Source: JAUREX01 sp044356825
GTDB taxonomy: Bacteria; Pseudomonadota; Alphaproteobacteria; Rhodobacterales; Rhodobacteraceae
Direction: 5' to 3'
Assembly: GCA_044356825.1 (NCBI GenBank)
Contig: JBIKVM010000140.1
Span: 1-7,884, forward strand
DNA: 7,884 bases
Shown here: in pieces, positions 1-5,911 of the stretch
Layout: every line of letters begins with the position of its first letter
Position numbering within the stretch: position 1 is the stretch's first letter
Made by a program: the position numbers and the translations under genes
Notes under the pieces: generated by a model
Databases searched by the model: none
Seen by the model: the letters and a program-made list of their open reading frames with translations, nothing else
Told to the model about the DNA's origin: nothing

Positions 1-773
1 CGTATCTGGTCTTTCTCTACGCGCCGATCACGCTGTTGCCGATCTTCGCGTTCAACGACAGCGTCGTCATCGCCTTTCCGCTCAGCGGCTTCACCACCTC
101 GTGGTTTCAGGCGATGTGGAACGACAACTCGATGTGGCAGGCGCTGCGCAATTCGCTGATCGTCTCGGGCTCGACCGCGATCCTTGCGACCGTGCTCGGC
201 CTTTTCGCCGCGCGCGCCTCGACGCGGCATATCTTCCCGGCCAAGACCGGGATCATGGGCCTCATCATGCTGCCGCTCGTGCTGCCCGAGATGATCGTGG
301 CGATGTCGCTTCTGGTCGCGCTGCTGGCCGTCGGGATCGACCTGTCGCTCTGGACGGTGATTCTGGGGCATGTGCTGCTCTGCACGCCCTTCGCGGTTGC
401 GATCCTGACCTCGGCGTTCCAGTCGCTCGACCGCTCGCTCGAGGAGGCGGCGCTCGATCTGGGCGAGACGCCGGTCTCGACCTTCCGCCTCGTCATCCTG
501 CCGCTGGTGGCGCCGGGGATCGTGGCGTCGCTCCTGATCTGCTTCACCGTCTCGCTCGATGAGTTCATCCTCGCCTATTTCCTCGCGGGAACCGAGCCGC
601 TCCTGTCGGTCTACATCTACGGCCAGTTCCGCTTTCCCTCGAACGTGCCCGCCGTGCTCGCGCTCGGCACGGTGCTTGTCGCCGTCTCGGTCCTGCTCTT
701 GGCCGTGGCGGAGTATTTCAGACGCCGGGGCATCGCGCGCACCGGCGGCACACCCGGCGGAGGCTTCGTGTGA
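1..773 (+). CDS. ABC transporter permease, PotC-like, 5' partial
   Basis: Inner-membrane permease of a binding-protein-dependent importer. The reading frame is open from base 3 (bases 1-2 are the end of a split codon), so the start lies upstream; 256 residues are visible. Compared with the usual PotC length of about 260-275, only about 10-20 N-terminal residues are missing. Hydrophobic segments lie at visible residues about 1-16, 52-70, 83-110, 117-138, 165-195 and 215-237, fitting a six-helix subunit. The cytoplasmic EAA loop, which docks on the ATPase, is at about 148-167 (EEAALDLGETP, then ILP). The stretch SFxxSW-like region near the N-terminus and SLDEFILAYF after the EAA loop also resemble PotC. 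The gene overlaps the ATPase start by four bases (GTGA), so the two are co-translated. A second permease and a binding protein are expected upstream. Family is confident; the substrate (polyamine, opine or other) cannot be read from this subunit. Confidence 0.9.
   Translation, partial: YLVFLYAPITLLPIFAFNDSVVIAFPLSGFTTSWFQAMWNDNSMWQALRNSLIVSGSTAILATVLGLFAARASTRHIFPAKTGIMGLIMLPLVLPEMIVAMSLLVALLAVGIDLSLWTVILGHVLLCTPFAVAILTSAFQSLDRSLEEAALDLGETPVSTFRLVILPLVAPGIVASLLICFTVSLDEFILAYFLAGTEPLLSVYIYGQFRFPSNVPAVLALGTVLVAVSVLLLAVAEYFRRRGIARTGGTPGGGFV
759..763 (+). promoter_or_regulatory. Shine-Dalgarno site for the ATPase GTG start
   Basis: GGAGG lies six bases before the GTG at 770 and inside the end of the permease gene. 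It favours GTG 770 over the in-frame ATG at 785, which would sit too far from it. The GTG also overlaps the permease stop (GTGA), the usual sign of translational coupling. Confidence 0.7.
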
Positions 774-1858
774 CCGACACCCCGATGATCGACCTCAGTG
801 ACGTGCAGAAATACTACGGCGATTACCACGCCCTGCGCGGCATCACCGCGACGATCCGGCCGGGTGAGTTCTTCTCGCTCCTCGGCCCCTCGGGCTGCGG
901 CAAGACCACGCTCTTGCGCACCATCGCGGGGTTCGAGGAGATCTCCTCGGGCACGATCCGCATCGACGGGCGCGACATGGCAGGCGTCCCCGCGAACCGG
1001 CGGCCGACCAACATGGTCTTTCAGTCCTACGCGATCTTTCCCCATCTGACGGTGGCCGAGAACGTGGGCTTCGGCCTGCGCCGCCTCGGCCTCGATGCGG
1101 CGGAAAAGACGCGGCGGATCGGCGAGGCGCTCGAGATGGTGGGGCTTGCGGGCTATGGCGGTCGGGCGGCGCATGCCCTCTCGGGCGGGCAGCGCCAGCG
1201 CGTGGCGCTTGCGCGCGCGCTTATCCTCAAGCCCAAGGTGCTCCTGCTCGACGAGCCGCTCTCGGCGCTCGACAAGAAGATGCGCGAGCAAATGCAGGTC
1301 GAACTCATCAAGCTCCAGCGGCAGGTGGGCATCACCTTCATCCTCGTCACCCACGACCAGGAAGAGGCGCTGGTGATGTCGGACCGCATCGCGGTCATGT
1401 TCGAGGGCGAGATCGCCCAGCTTGCCGACCCCGAGACGCTCTATCGCCGCCCGACCTCGCGCCGGGTAGCCGAATTCATCGGGGTGATGAACTTCCTGCC
1501 CGCGACTATCGTCTCGGAAGGCGCCGGGCGCGCGACGCTCGAGGTAATGGGCCTCGGGCGGTGCGAAGTTGACGCCCCCGCGGGCGGTGTTGCCGCGAAC
1601 GGCGGCACGACGGTCGGGATGCGGCCCGAGACGCTGACGATCCTCTATGACGGGCAGGCGCCCACCGACCGCAGCGCCGACGGCACGGTGGACGAGGTCG
1701 TCTATTACGGCGACATGACCTATTACGACGTCCGCCTCGACGGCACCGACCGGCCGGTGCGGATCTCGATGCGCAACGTCTTCGGGCGCCCCGTCCTCAA
1801 CATCAAGGCGCGGGTGCGGGTGGGCTGGTCGCCGGGCGCGCTCGTCCTCTTCCGCTAG
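770..1858 (+). CDS. ABC transporter ATP-binding protein, PotA-like
   Basis: ATPase subunit that powers import through the upstream permease, on the cytoplasmic face. The 362 residues are normal for PotA-type proteins. The nucleotide-binding domain comes first: Walker A GPSGCGKTT at residues 39-47, Q-loop FQSY with Q85, ABC signature LSGGQ at 137-141, Walker B VLLLDEP at 157-163, D-loop SALD at 165-168 and H-loop His195. All catalytic motifs are intact. The C-terminal part, from about 235 to the end, is a TOBE-type regulatory domain (GMRPE near 284, then the repeat-like strands around VVYYGDMTYYDVRL). The GTG start is supported by a GGAGG and the overlap with the permease. The stop codon is shared within CTAG with the oppositely oriented P450, so this gene probably ends the ABC operon. 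Class is certain; the transported substrate is not identifiable. Confidence 0.93.
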   Translation: MTDTPMIDLSDVQKYYGDYHALRGITATIRPGEFFSLLGPSGCGKTTLLRTIAGFEEISSGTIRIDGRDMAGVPANRRPTNMVFQSYAIFPHLTVAENVGFGLRRLGLDAAEKTRRIGEALEMVGLAGYGGRAAHALSGGQRQRVALARALILKPKVLLLDEPLSALDKKMREQMQVELIKLQRQVGITFILVTHDQEEALVMSDRIAVMFEGEIAQLADPETLYRRPTSRRVAEFIGVMNFLPATIVSEGAGRATLEVMGLGRCEVDAPAGGVAANGGTTVGMRPETLTILYDGQAPTDRSADGTVDEVVYYGDMTYYDVRLDGTDRPVRISMRNVFGRPVLNIKARVRVGWSPGALVLFR

Positions 1859-3039
1859 GGCCGGGCGCTGACCATCAGCCGCTCGAGCCCGTGGAAGTGG
1901 TAGATGTCGGCATAGCGCGGCCGGTCCGCGAGCCGCAGCCCCGGCAGCCGCGACCACAGGACCGGCAGCGCCACCTGCAACTCGAGCCGCGCGAGCGGCG
2001 CGCCGATGCAGAAATGCAACCCCGCCCCGAAGGAGACATGCGCAGGCCCCGCCCGGTCGGGATCGAAGCGGTGGGGCGCATCGAAGGCGCGCGGGTCGCG
2101 GTTGGCCGCGCCAAGCAGGCAGGCGACGCGGCTGCCCGCGGGCAGGACATGGCCCATCACCTCGACATCCTCATAGACGAAGCGGGTGAAGAGGTGGAGG
2201 GGCGCATCGAAGCGCAGCACCTCCTCGACCGTGCGTTCGATCCGCTCGGGCGCGAGGGCCGCGGGCGGGATGCGGGCCTCGATCATCGCCTTGATGCCGT
2301 TGCCGAGCGTGTGCACCGTCGCCTCGTGGCCCGCGTTCAGAAGCAGGATGCAGGTCGCGATCATCTCGTCGGGCGACAGGCGCGCGCCGTCCTCCTCGGC
2401 GGCGATGAGGTGGGTCAGGAGATCGTCGGCCGGTCGGCTGCGGCGGGCCTCGATATGGGCGCGCAGGAAATCGGCGAACTCGGCCGCGGCGGCGGCGGCG
2501 CGATCCTCGTCCGCGCGGCTGCGGCCCGCCTGATACATCCCCACCATCGCATGCGACCAGCCGAGCAGCGCATCCGCCATCGCCTCGGGCACGCCCAGAA
2601 GCCGCGCGATGATGATGACGGGCAGGCGGCTCGCAAACCCCGGCAAGAGGTCGAACGCGCCCTCGCCCGGCAGCCCGTCGATGAGGGCGTGGGCGAGCCC
2701 CGCGATCTCGGGCGCGAGCGCCGCGATCCGCCGTTGCGTGAAGGCCCGCAGCACGAGGCCGCGCAGCCGGGTGTGGCGCGGCGGCTCGAGCTCGAGCATC
2801 GAATGGGCCTCGATGGCGTAGAAGGGCGCGAGGTGGTCGGGCACCGAGGCCGGGTTCGGATCGGCCCGGCCCATGCGCCGGTCGCGCAGGATCGCGTTCA
2901 CCGCGGCATGCGACACCGCCGCCGGCATCCCGTATTCCGCCCAGTGAAAGATCGGCCCCGCCGCCCGGGCGCGGTCGTAGAAGGGATAGGGATCCTGCAC
3001 GAAGGCGGGATCGGTCGGGGATTGGGCGAGCGCCTGCAT
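1855..3039 (-). CDS. Cytochrome P450 (bacterial class, soluble)
   Basis: Haem-thiolate monooxygenase of 394 residues, the usual size for a soluble bacterial CYP; no signal peptide or membrane anchor. Visible motifs: C-helix HTRLR (His89, Arg93), I-helix AGHEAT at 236-241, K-helix ExxR (Glu273, Arg276), and haem-binding loop FGAGLHFCIG at 337-346 with Cys344 as the iron ligand, followed by APLAR. The start chosen, MQALAQSPTDPAF, fits the family N-terminus leading into DPYPFY; the open frame continues far upstream, but only antisense to ivd and with biased composition. There is no Shine-Dalgarno sequence at normal spacing. The usual I-helix Thr after the acid is Ala240, with Thr241 next. No ferredoxin or ferredoxin reductase gene is adjacent, so redox partners are presumably elsewhere. 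It is divergent from ivd and convergent with the ABC ATPase. Substrate unknown; a fatty or branched acyl compound is only a guess from the neighbours. Confidence 0.95.
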   Translation of the reverse strand: MQALAQSPTDPAFVQDPYPFYDRARAAGPIFHWAEYGMPAAVSHAAVNAILRDRRMGRADPNPASVPDHLAPFYAIEAHSMLELEPPRHTRLRGLVLRAFTQRRIAALAPEIAGLAHALIDGLPGEGAFDLLPGFASRLPVIIIARLLGVPEAMADALLGWSHAMVGMYQAGRSRADEDRAAAAAAEFADFLRAHIEARRSRPADDLLTHLIAAEEDGARLSPDEMIATCILLLNAGHEATVHTLGNGIKAMIEARIPPAALAPERIERTVEEVLRFDAPLHLFTRFVYEDVEVMGHVLPAGSRVACLLGAANRDPRAFDAPHRFDPDRAGPAHVSFGAGLHFCIGAPLARLELQVALPVLWSRLPGLRLADRPRYADIYHFHGLERLMVSARP

Positions 3040-3050
3040 GGGGCCAGATT

Positions 3051-3084
3051 GCGCGCCCCCCGCCCCGCCCGCAAGGGGGCGCGC
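3051..3084. repeat. GC-rich inverted repeat in the P450 leader
   Basis: Perfect 10-bp arms, GCGCGCCCCC at 3051-3060 and GGGGGCGCGC at 3075-3084, separated by 14 bases. In a P450 transcript this would form a strong hairpin ending 11 bases before the start codon. It could hinder ribosome access or terminate or attenuate transcription, though no T-tract follows on either strand. GC-rich sequence makes chance pairing more likely, so function is uncertain. Confidence 0.5.
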
Positions 3085-3089
3085 GGCGC

Positions 3090-3118
3090 TTGACCGGCCG
3101 CGCGCGGCGCGGTATTTA
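3090..3118 (+). promoter_or_regulatory. Candidate sigma70 promoter of the ivd operon
   Basis: A -35-like TTGACC at 3090-3095 and a -10-like TATTTA at 3113-3118 are separated by exactly 17 bases, inside the only intergenic gap ahead of ivd. The -10 box is a partial match (it starts TAT, as in TATAAT). The A/T-rich stretch stands out sharply from the surrounding GC-rich sequence. Transcription would begin near 3125, giving a leader of about 26 bases. The spacer contains a 12-bp perfect palindrome, GCCGCGCGCGGC, at 3097-3108. No comparably good promoter is visible for the P450 on the other strand. Confidence 0.5.
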
Positions 3119-3138
3119 TTGAACGTCCGTTCAATAAA
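3115..3138. promoter_or_regulatory. 24-bp palindromic operator, probable repressor site
   Basis: Arms TTTATTGAACG (3115-3125) and CGTTCAATAAA (3128-3138) are exact reverse complements around a 2-bp centre, TC. The site overlaps the end of the candidate -10 box and the expected transcription start, 12 bases before the ivd ATG, which is where a repressor would act. The length and the TTGAAC/GTTCAA core look like a TetR-family operator. MerR-type LiuR, a known regulator of liu genes in other proteobacteria, would normally bind between -35 and -10 instead. The regulator gene is not in the window. Because the site lies in a divergent gap, it could also control the P450. Confidence 0.75.
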
Positions 3139-3150
3139 CCGGGGGCGCCC

Positions 3151-4314
3151 ATGTTCACCGCCTCGATGCGCTTCGACCTCGGCGAGGATGTCGCCGCACT
3201 CCGCGAGAGCGTCCAGCGCTGGGCGCAGGAGCGGCTGAAGCCGATGGCGGCCGCGATCGACCGCGACAACCTCTTTCCCGCGGCACTCTGGCCAGAGATG
3301 GGCGCGCTCGGGCTTCTGGGCATCACGATCGAGCCCGAATATGGCGGGGCGGGGATGGGCTATCTCGCGCATGCCGTCGCGATCGAGGAGATCGCGCGCG
3401 CCTCGGCCTCGGTCGCGCTGTCCTATGGCGCGCATTCGAACCTCTGCGCCAACCAGATCCGCCTGAACGGCACGCCCGCGCAGAAGGCCCGCCACCTGCC
3501 CGGCCTTGTCGCGGGCACGAAGGTCGGCGCGCTCGCCATGTCCGAGGCGGGTGCGGGCTCGGATGTCGTGGGCATGAAGCTGCGGGCCGAGCGTCGTGGG
3601 GAGGGCTACATCCTCAACGGCACGAAATACTGGATCACGAACGGCCCCGACGCCGATGTGCTGGTCGTCTATGCCAAGACCGACCCCGAGGCCGGATCGA
3701 AGGGCATCACCGCCTTCCTGATCGAGCGCGGGATGGCGGGGTTCTCGACCTCGCTCCATTTCGACAAGCTCGGGATGCGCGGCTCGAACACGGGCGAGCT
3801 CGTCTTCGAGAACTGCGCCGTGCCGGCGGCCAACGTGCTCGGGGCCGAGGGGGCGGGGGTGCGCGTGCTGATGTCGGGGCTCGACTATGAGCGCGTCGTG
3901 CTCTCGGGCATCGGGACGGGGATCATGGCGGCCTGCCTTGATGAGGTGATGCCCTATCTGCGCGAGCGCCGCCAGTTCGGCCGCCCGATCGGCGAGTTCC
4001 AGCTGATGCAGGGCAAGATCGCCGACATGTATACCGCCACGAACACCGCGCGCGCCTATCTCTACGAGGTCGCGCGCGCCTGCGACCGGGGCGAGGTCAC
4101 GCGGCAGGATGCGGCGGCCTGCGTGCTCTATTGTTCGGAACAGGCGATGGTGCAGGCCCATCAGGCGGTGCAGGCGCTCGGCGGCGCGGGGTTTCTGGCC
4201 GATGCGACGGTGGCGCGGCTTTTCCGCGACGCGAAGCTGATGGAGATCGGCGCGGGCACCTCCGAGATCCGCCGGATGCTGATCGGGCGCGAACTCATGG
4301 CGGCGGGGGCCTGA
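3151..4314 (+). CDS. ivd: Isovaleryl-CoA dehydrogenase
   Basis: FAD-dependent acyl-CoA dehydrogenase (also called liuA) that oxidises isovaleryl-CoA to 3-methylcrotonyl-CoA in leucine breakdown and passes electrons to ETF. The 387 residues match the bacterial family length. Acyl-CoA dehydrogenase signature 1 is AMSEAGAGSDVVG at 129-141; signature 2 starts at Gln341 (QALGGAGF, then Asp351, Arg356 and Asp360). Glu247 in LDYER (244-248) matches the helix-G catalytic base of isovaleryl-CoA dehydrogenases, while the C-terminal segment has GAGTSE at 368-372 rather than the Tyr-Glu-Gly of medium-chain enzymes. The near-family-typical SYGAHSNLC and NGTKYWITNGPDAD also support IVD. The ATG is preceded by GGGGG at 3141-3145, a weak Shine-Dalgarno. 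It is the first gene of the operon behind the palindromic operator, and its stop lies one base before the synthetase GTG. Specificity call is strong but not biochemical proof. Confidence 0.93.
   Translation: MFTASMRFDLGEDVAALRESVQRWAQERLKPMAAAIDRDNLFPAALWPEMGALGLLGITIEPEYGGAGMGYLAHAVAIEEIARASASVALSYGAHSNLCANQIRLNGTPAQKARHLPGLVAGTKVGALAMSEAGAGSDVVGMKLRAERRGEGYILNGTKYWITNGPDADVLVVYAKTDPEAGSKGITAFLIERGMAGFSTSLHFDKLGMRGSNTGELVFENCAVPAANVLGAEGAGVRVLMSGLDYERVVLSGIGTGIMAACLDEVMPYLRERRQFGRPIGEFQLMQGKIADMYTATNTARAYLYEVARACDRGEVTRQDAAACVLYCSEQAMVQAHQAVQALGGAGFLADATVARLFRDAKLMEIGAGTSEIRRMLIGRELMAAGA
4305..4309 (+). promoter_or_regulatory. Weak Shine-Dalgarno for the synthetase GTG start
   Basis: GGGGG at the end of ivd lies six bases before the GTG at 4316. 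Together with the one-base gap after the ivd stop, and with an N-terminus (LTPARDFDALRAGFRW) that looks like those of related synthetases, it supports the GTG start. The first in-frame ATG downstream, at residue 25, would cut into the conserved N-terminal region. Confidence 0.4.
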
Positions 4315-4315
4315 G

Positions 4316-5911
4316 GTGCTGACGCCGGCGCGCGACTTCGACGCGCTCCGCGCGGGCTTTCGCTGGGAGATCCCGCCGCAGCTCAACATGGCGCGGCAGG
4401 TCTGCGACGGCTGGGCCGAGGCCGATCCCGACCGGCTCGCGATCCTCGATCTGTCGGAGGGCGGGCGGGTGGAACTCAGCTATGGTGCGCTGCGCGCCAT
4501 GGCCGACGGGCTCGCGCGCCACCTCGCGGGCCTCGGCGTCGGCCGGGGCGACCGGGTGGGCGTGCTGCGCGGCCAGGGCGGCTGGACAGCCGCCGCCCAT
4601 GTCGCGATCTGGAAACTCGGCGCGATCTCGATCCCGCTCTTCCGCCTCTTTGGCACCGATGCGCTGCGCATGCGGCTCGATGATGCGGGCGCGCGCGTGG
4701 TCGTGACGGAACCCGCCGGCCACCCCGGCCTGCCCGCCTGGCAGGCGGCGGGCGGCCACGCCGTCATCCCCGAAACCCTCGCCCCCGACCCGCGCCCCTT
4801 TACGGCCGCCGATACGGGCTGCGAGGATCCGGCGGTGCTGATCTACACCTCGGGCACGACGGGCGCGCCCAAGGGCGCGCTGCACGCCCACCGGGTGCTG
4901 ACGGGCCATCTGCCGGGGGTGGAGATCAGCCACGACTTCCTCGGCAGCGATCCGGCCGACCGGATCTGGACGCCCGCCGACTGGGCCTGGATCGGCGGGC
5001 TCTTCGATGTGCTGATGCCGGGCCTCGCGCTGGGCGTCCCCGTCATCGCGGCGCGGGCCGAGCGTTTCTCGCCCGAGTTCGCGGCCGATACTGTCGCGCG
5101 CGGCGCGGTGCGCAACGTCTTCTTCCCCCCGACCGCGCTGCGCATGCTCAAGGCCGCCGACCGCGCCATCCCCGGCCTGCGCTCGGTCGCCTCGGGGGGC
5201 GAGCCGCTCGGGGCCGAGATGCTCGACTGGGGCCGGCGTGCCTTCGGGCTCGCGATCAACGAATTCTACGGCCAGACCGAATGCAACATGGTCGCCTCCT
5301 CCTGCGGGGCGATGTTCGCGGCGCGTCCGGGCTGCATCGGCCGCGCCGTCCCCGGCCACGATCTCGCCGTCCTCGACCCCGCGGGCAACCCGACCGCGGC
5401 CGAGGGCGAGATCGCGGTGCGCCGCGGCTCGGCCGCGATGATGCTCGGCTACTGGAACCGCCCCGACGAGACGGCGGCGAAATTCGCGGGCGCGTGGATG
5501 CTGACGGGCGACCGCGGCATCTGGGAGGGGCCGGCGCTGCGCTTCGTCGGGCGGGCGGACGATGTCATCACCTCGGCGGGCTACCGCATCGGCCCGGGCG
5601 AGATCGAGGACTGCCTGCTCACCCACCCCGCGGTGGCGACGGCGGGCGTGGTGGGCAAGCCCGACGCGCTCCGCACCGAGATCGTCAAGGCCTATGTCGT
5701 GCTGCGCCCGGGCTTCGCCCCCTCGGCGGCGCTCGCCGCCGACCTCCAGCATCACGTCCGCACCCGCAGCGCCGCGCACGCCTACCCGCGCGAGGTGGCC
5801 TTCCTCGACGCCCTCCCCATGACCGTGACGGGCAAGGTCGTGCGGCGCGAGTTGCGCGCGATGGCGCGCGCCGAAACCGGCGCCATCCCCCCGACCGGAG
5901 CCCCCGCATGA
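4316..5911 (+). CDS. AMP-forming acyl-CoA synthetase, ACS/ACSM-type
   Basis: Acyl-adenylate-forming ligase that activates a free carboxylic acid with ATP and CoA. The 531 residues carry the whole ANL-superfamily set: phosphate loop YTSGTTGAPKG at 177-187, YGQTE at 318-322, TGD at 397-399, the hinge region GRADDVITSAGYR at 412-424, and the C-terminal catalytic Lys507 in TVTGK. The N-terminal FRWEIPPQLNMARQVCDGW resembles medium-chain ACSM enzymes. At 531 residues it is shorter than acetyl-CoA synthetase or acetoacetyl-CoA synthetase (both about 650), so it is unlikely to be AacS. Sitting between ivd and mccB, it probably makes isovaleryl-CoA or a related short or branched acyl-CoA from the free acid; that is inference from context. 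It starts with GTG one base after ivd and overlaps mccB by ATGA. Confidence 0.88.
   Translation: MLTPARDFDALRAGFRWEIPPQLNMARQVCDGWAEADPDRLAILDLSEGGRVELSYGALRAMADGLARHLAGLGVGRGDRVGVLRGQGGWTAAAHVAIWKLGAISIPLFRLFGTDALRMRLDDAGARVVVTEPAGHPGLPAWQAAGGHAVIPETLAPDPRPFTAADTGCEDPAVLIYTSGTTGAPKGALHAHRVLTGHLPGVEISHDFLGSDPADRIWTPADWAWIGGLFDVLMPGLALGVPVIAARAERFSPEFAADTVARGAVRNVFFPPTALRMLKAADRAIPGLRSVASGGEPLGAEMLDWGRRAFGLAINEFYGQTECNMVASSCGAMFAARPGCIGRAVPGHDLAVLDPAGNPTAAEGEIAVRRGSAAMMLGYWNRPDETAAKFAGAWMLTGDRGIWEGPALRFVGRADDVITSAGYRIGPGEIEDCLLTHPAVATAGVVGKPDALRTEIVKAYVVLRPGFAPSAALAADLQHHVRTRSAAHAYPREVAFLDALPMTVTGKVVRRELRAMARAETGAIPPTGAPA
5897..5900 (+). promoter_or_regulatory. Shine-Dalgarno site for mccB
   Basis: GGAG lies seven bases before the ATG at 5908 and inside the synthetase gene. 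It fixes the mccB start, although the same frame is open upstream to 5281, where it is only a shadow of the synthetase. Confidence 0.6.

Noticed and set aside
785..1858. ATG at 785 as the ATPase start
   Set aside because: GTG 770 has GGAGG at six bases and overlaps the permease stop; the ATG has no site at proper spacing.
617..1957. 446-codon open frame on the minus strand opposite the permease and ATPase
   Set aside because: Rich in Arg, His, Ala and Gly, with no motifs, and fully antisense to an ATPase with complete motifs; a high-GC shadow.
1891..3093. 400-codon plus-strand open frame opposite the P450
   Set aside because: Low-complexity Arg/Gly/Glu composition and no domain; the minus strand encodes a complete P450.
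3040..4389. Upstream extension of the P450 frame through the gap and antisense to ivd
   Set aside because: The extension has shadow composition, crosses the promoter/operator region, and a normal-length P450 starts at 3039.
4295..5779. 494-codon minus-strand open frame
   Set aside because: Antisense to the synthetase, with biased Arg/Ala/Gly/His composition and no recognisable motif.
5868..5883. 6-bp stem (GCGCCG/CGGCGC) near the end of the synthetase gene
   Set aside because: Short and entirely G/C; expected often by chance at this composition.
5281..5907. Longer N-terminus for mccB reaching back into the synthetase gene
   Set aside because: Arg/Pro/Gly-rich out-of-frame translation of the synthetase; ATG 5908 has GGAG at good spacing and gives the usual family length.
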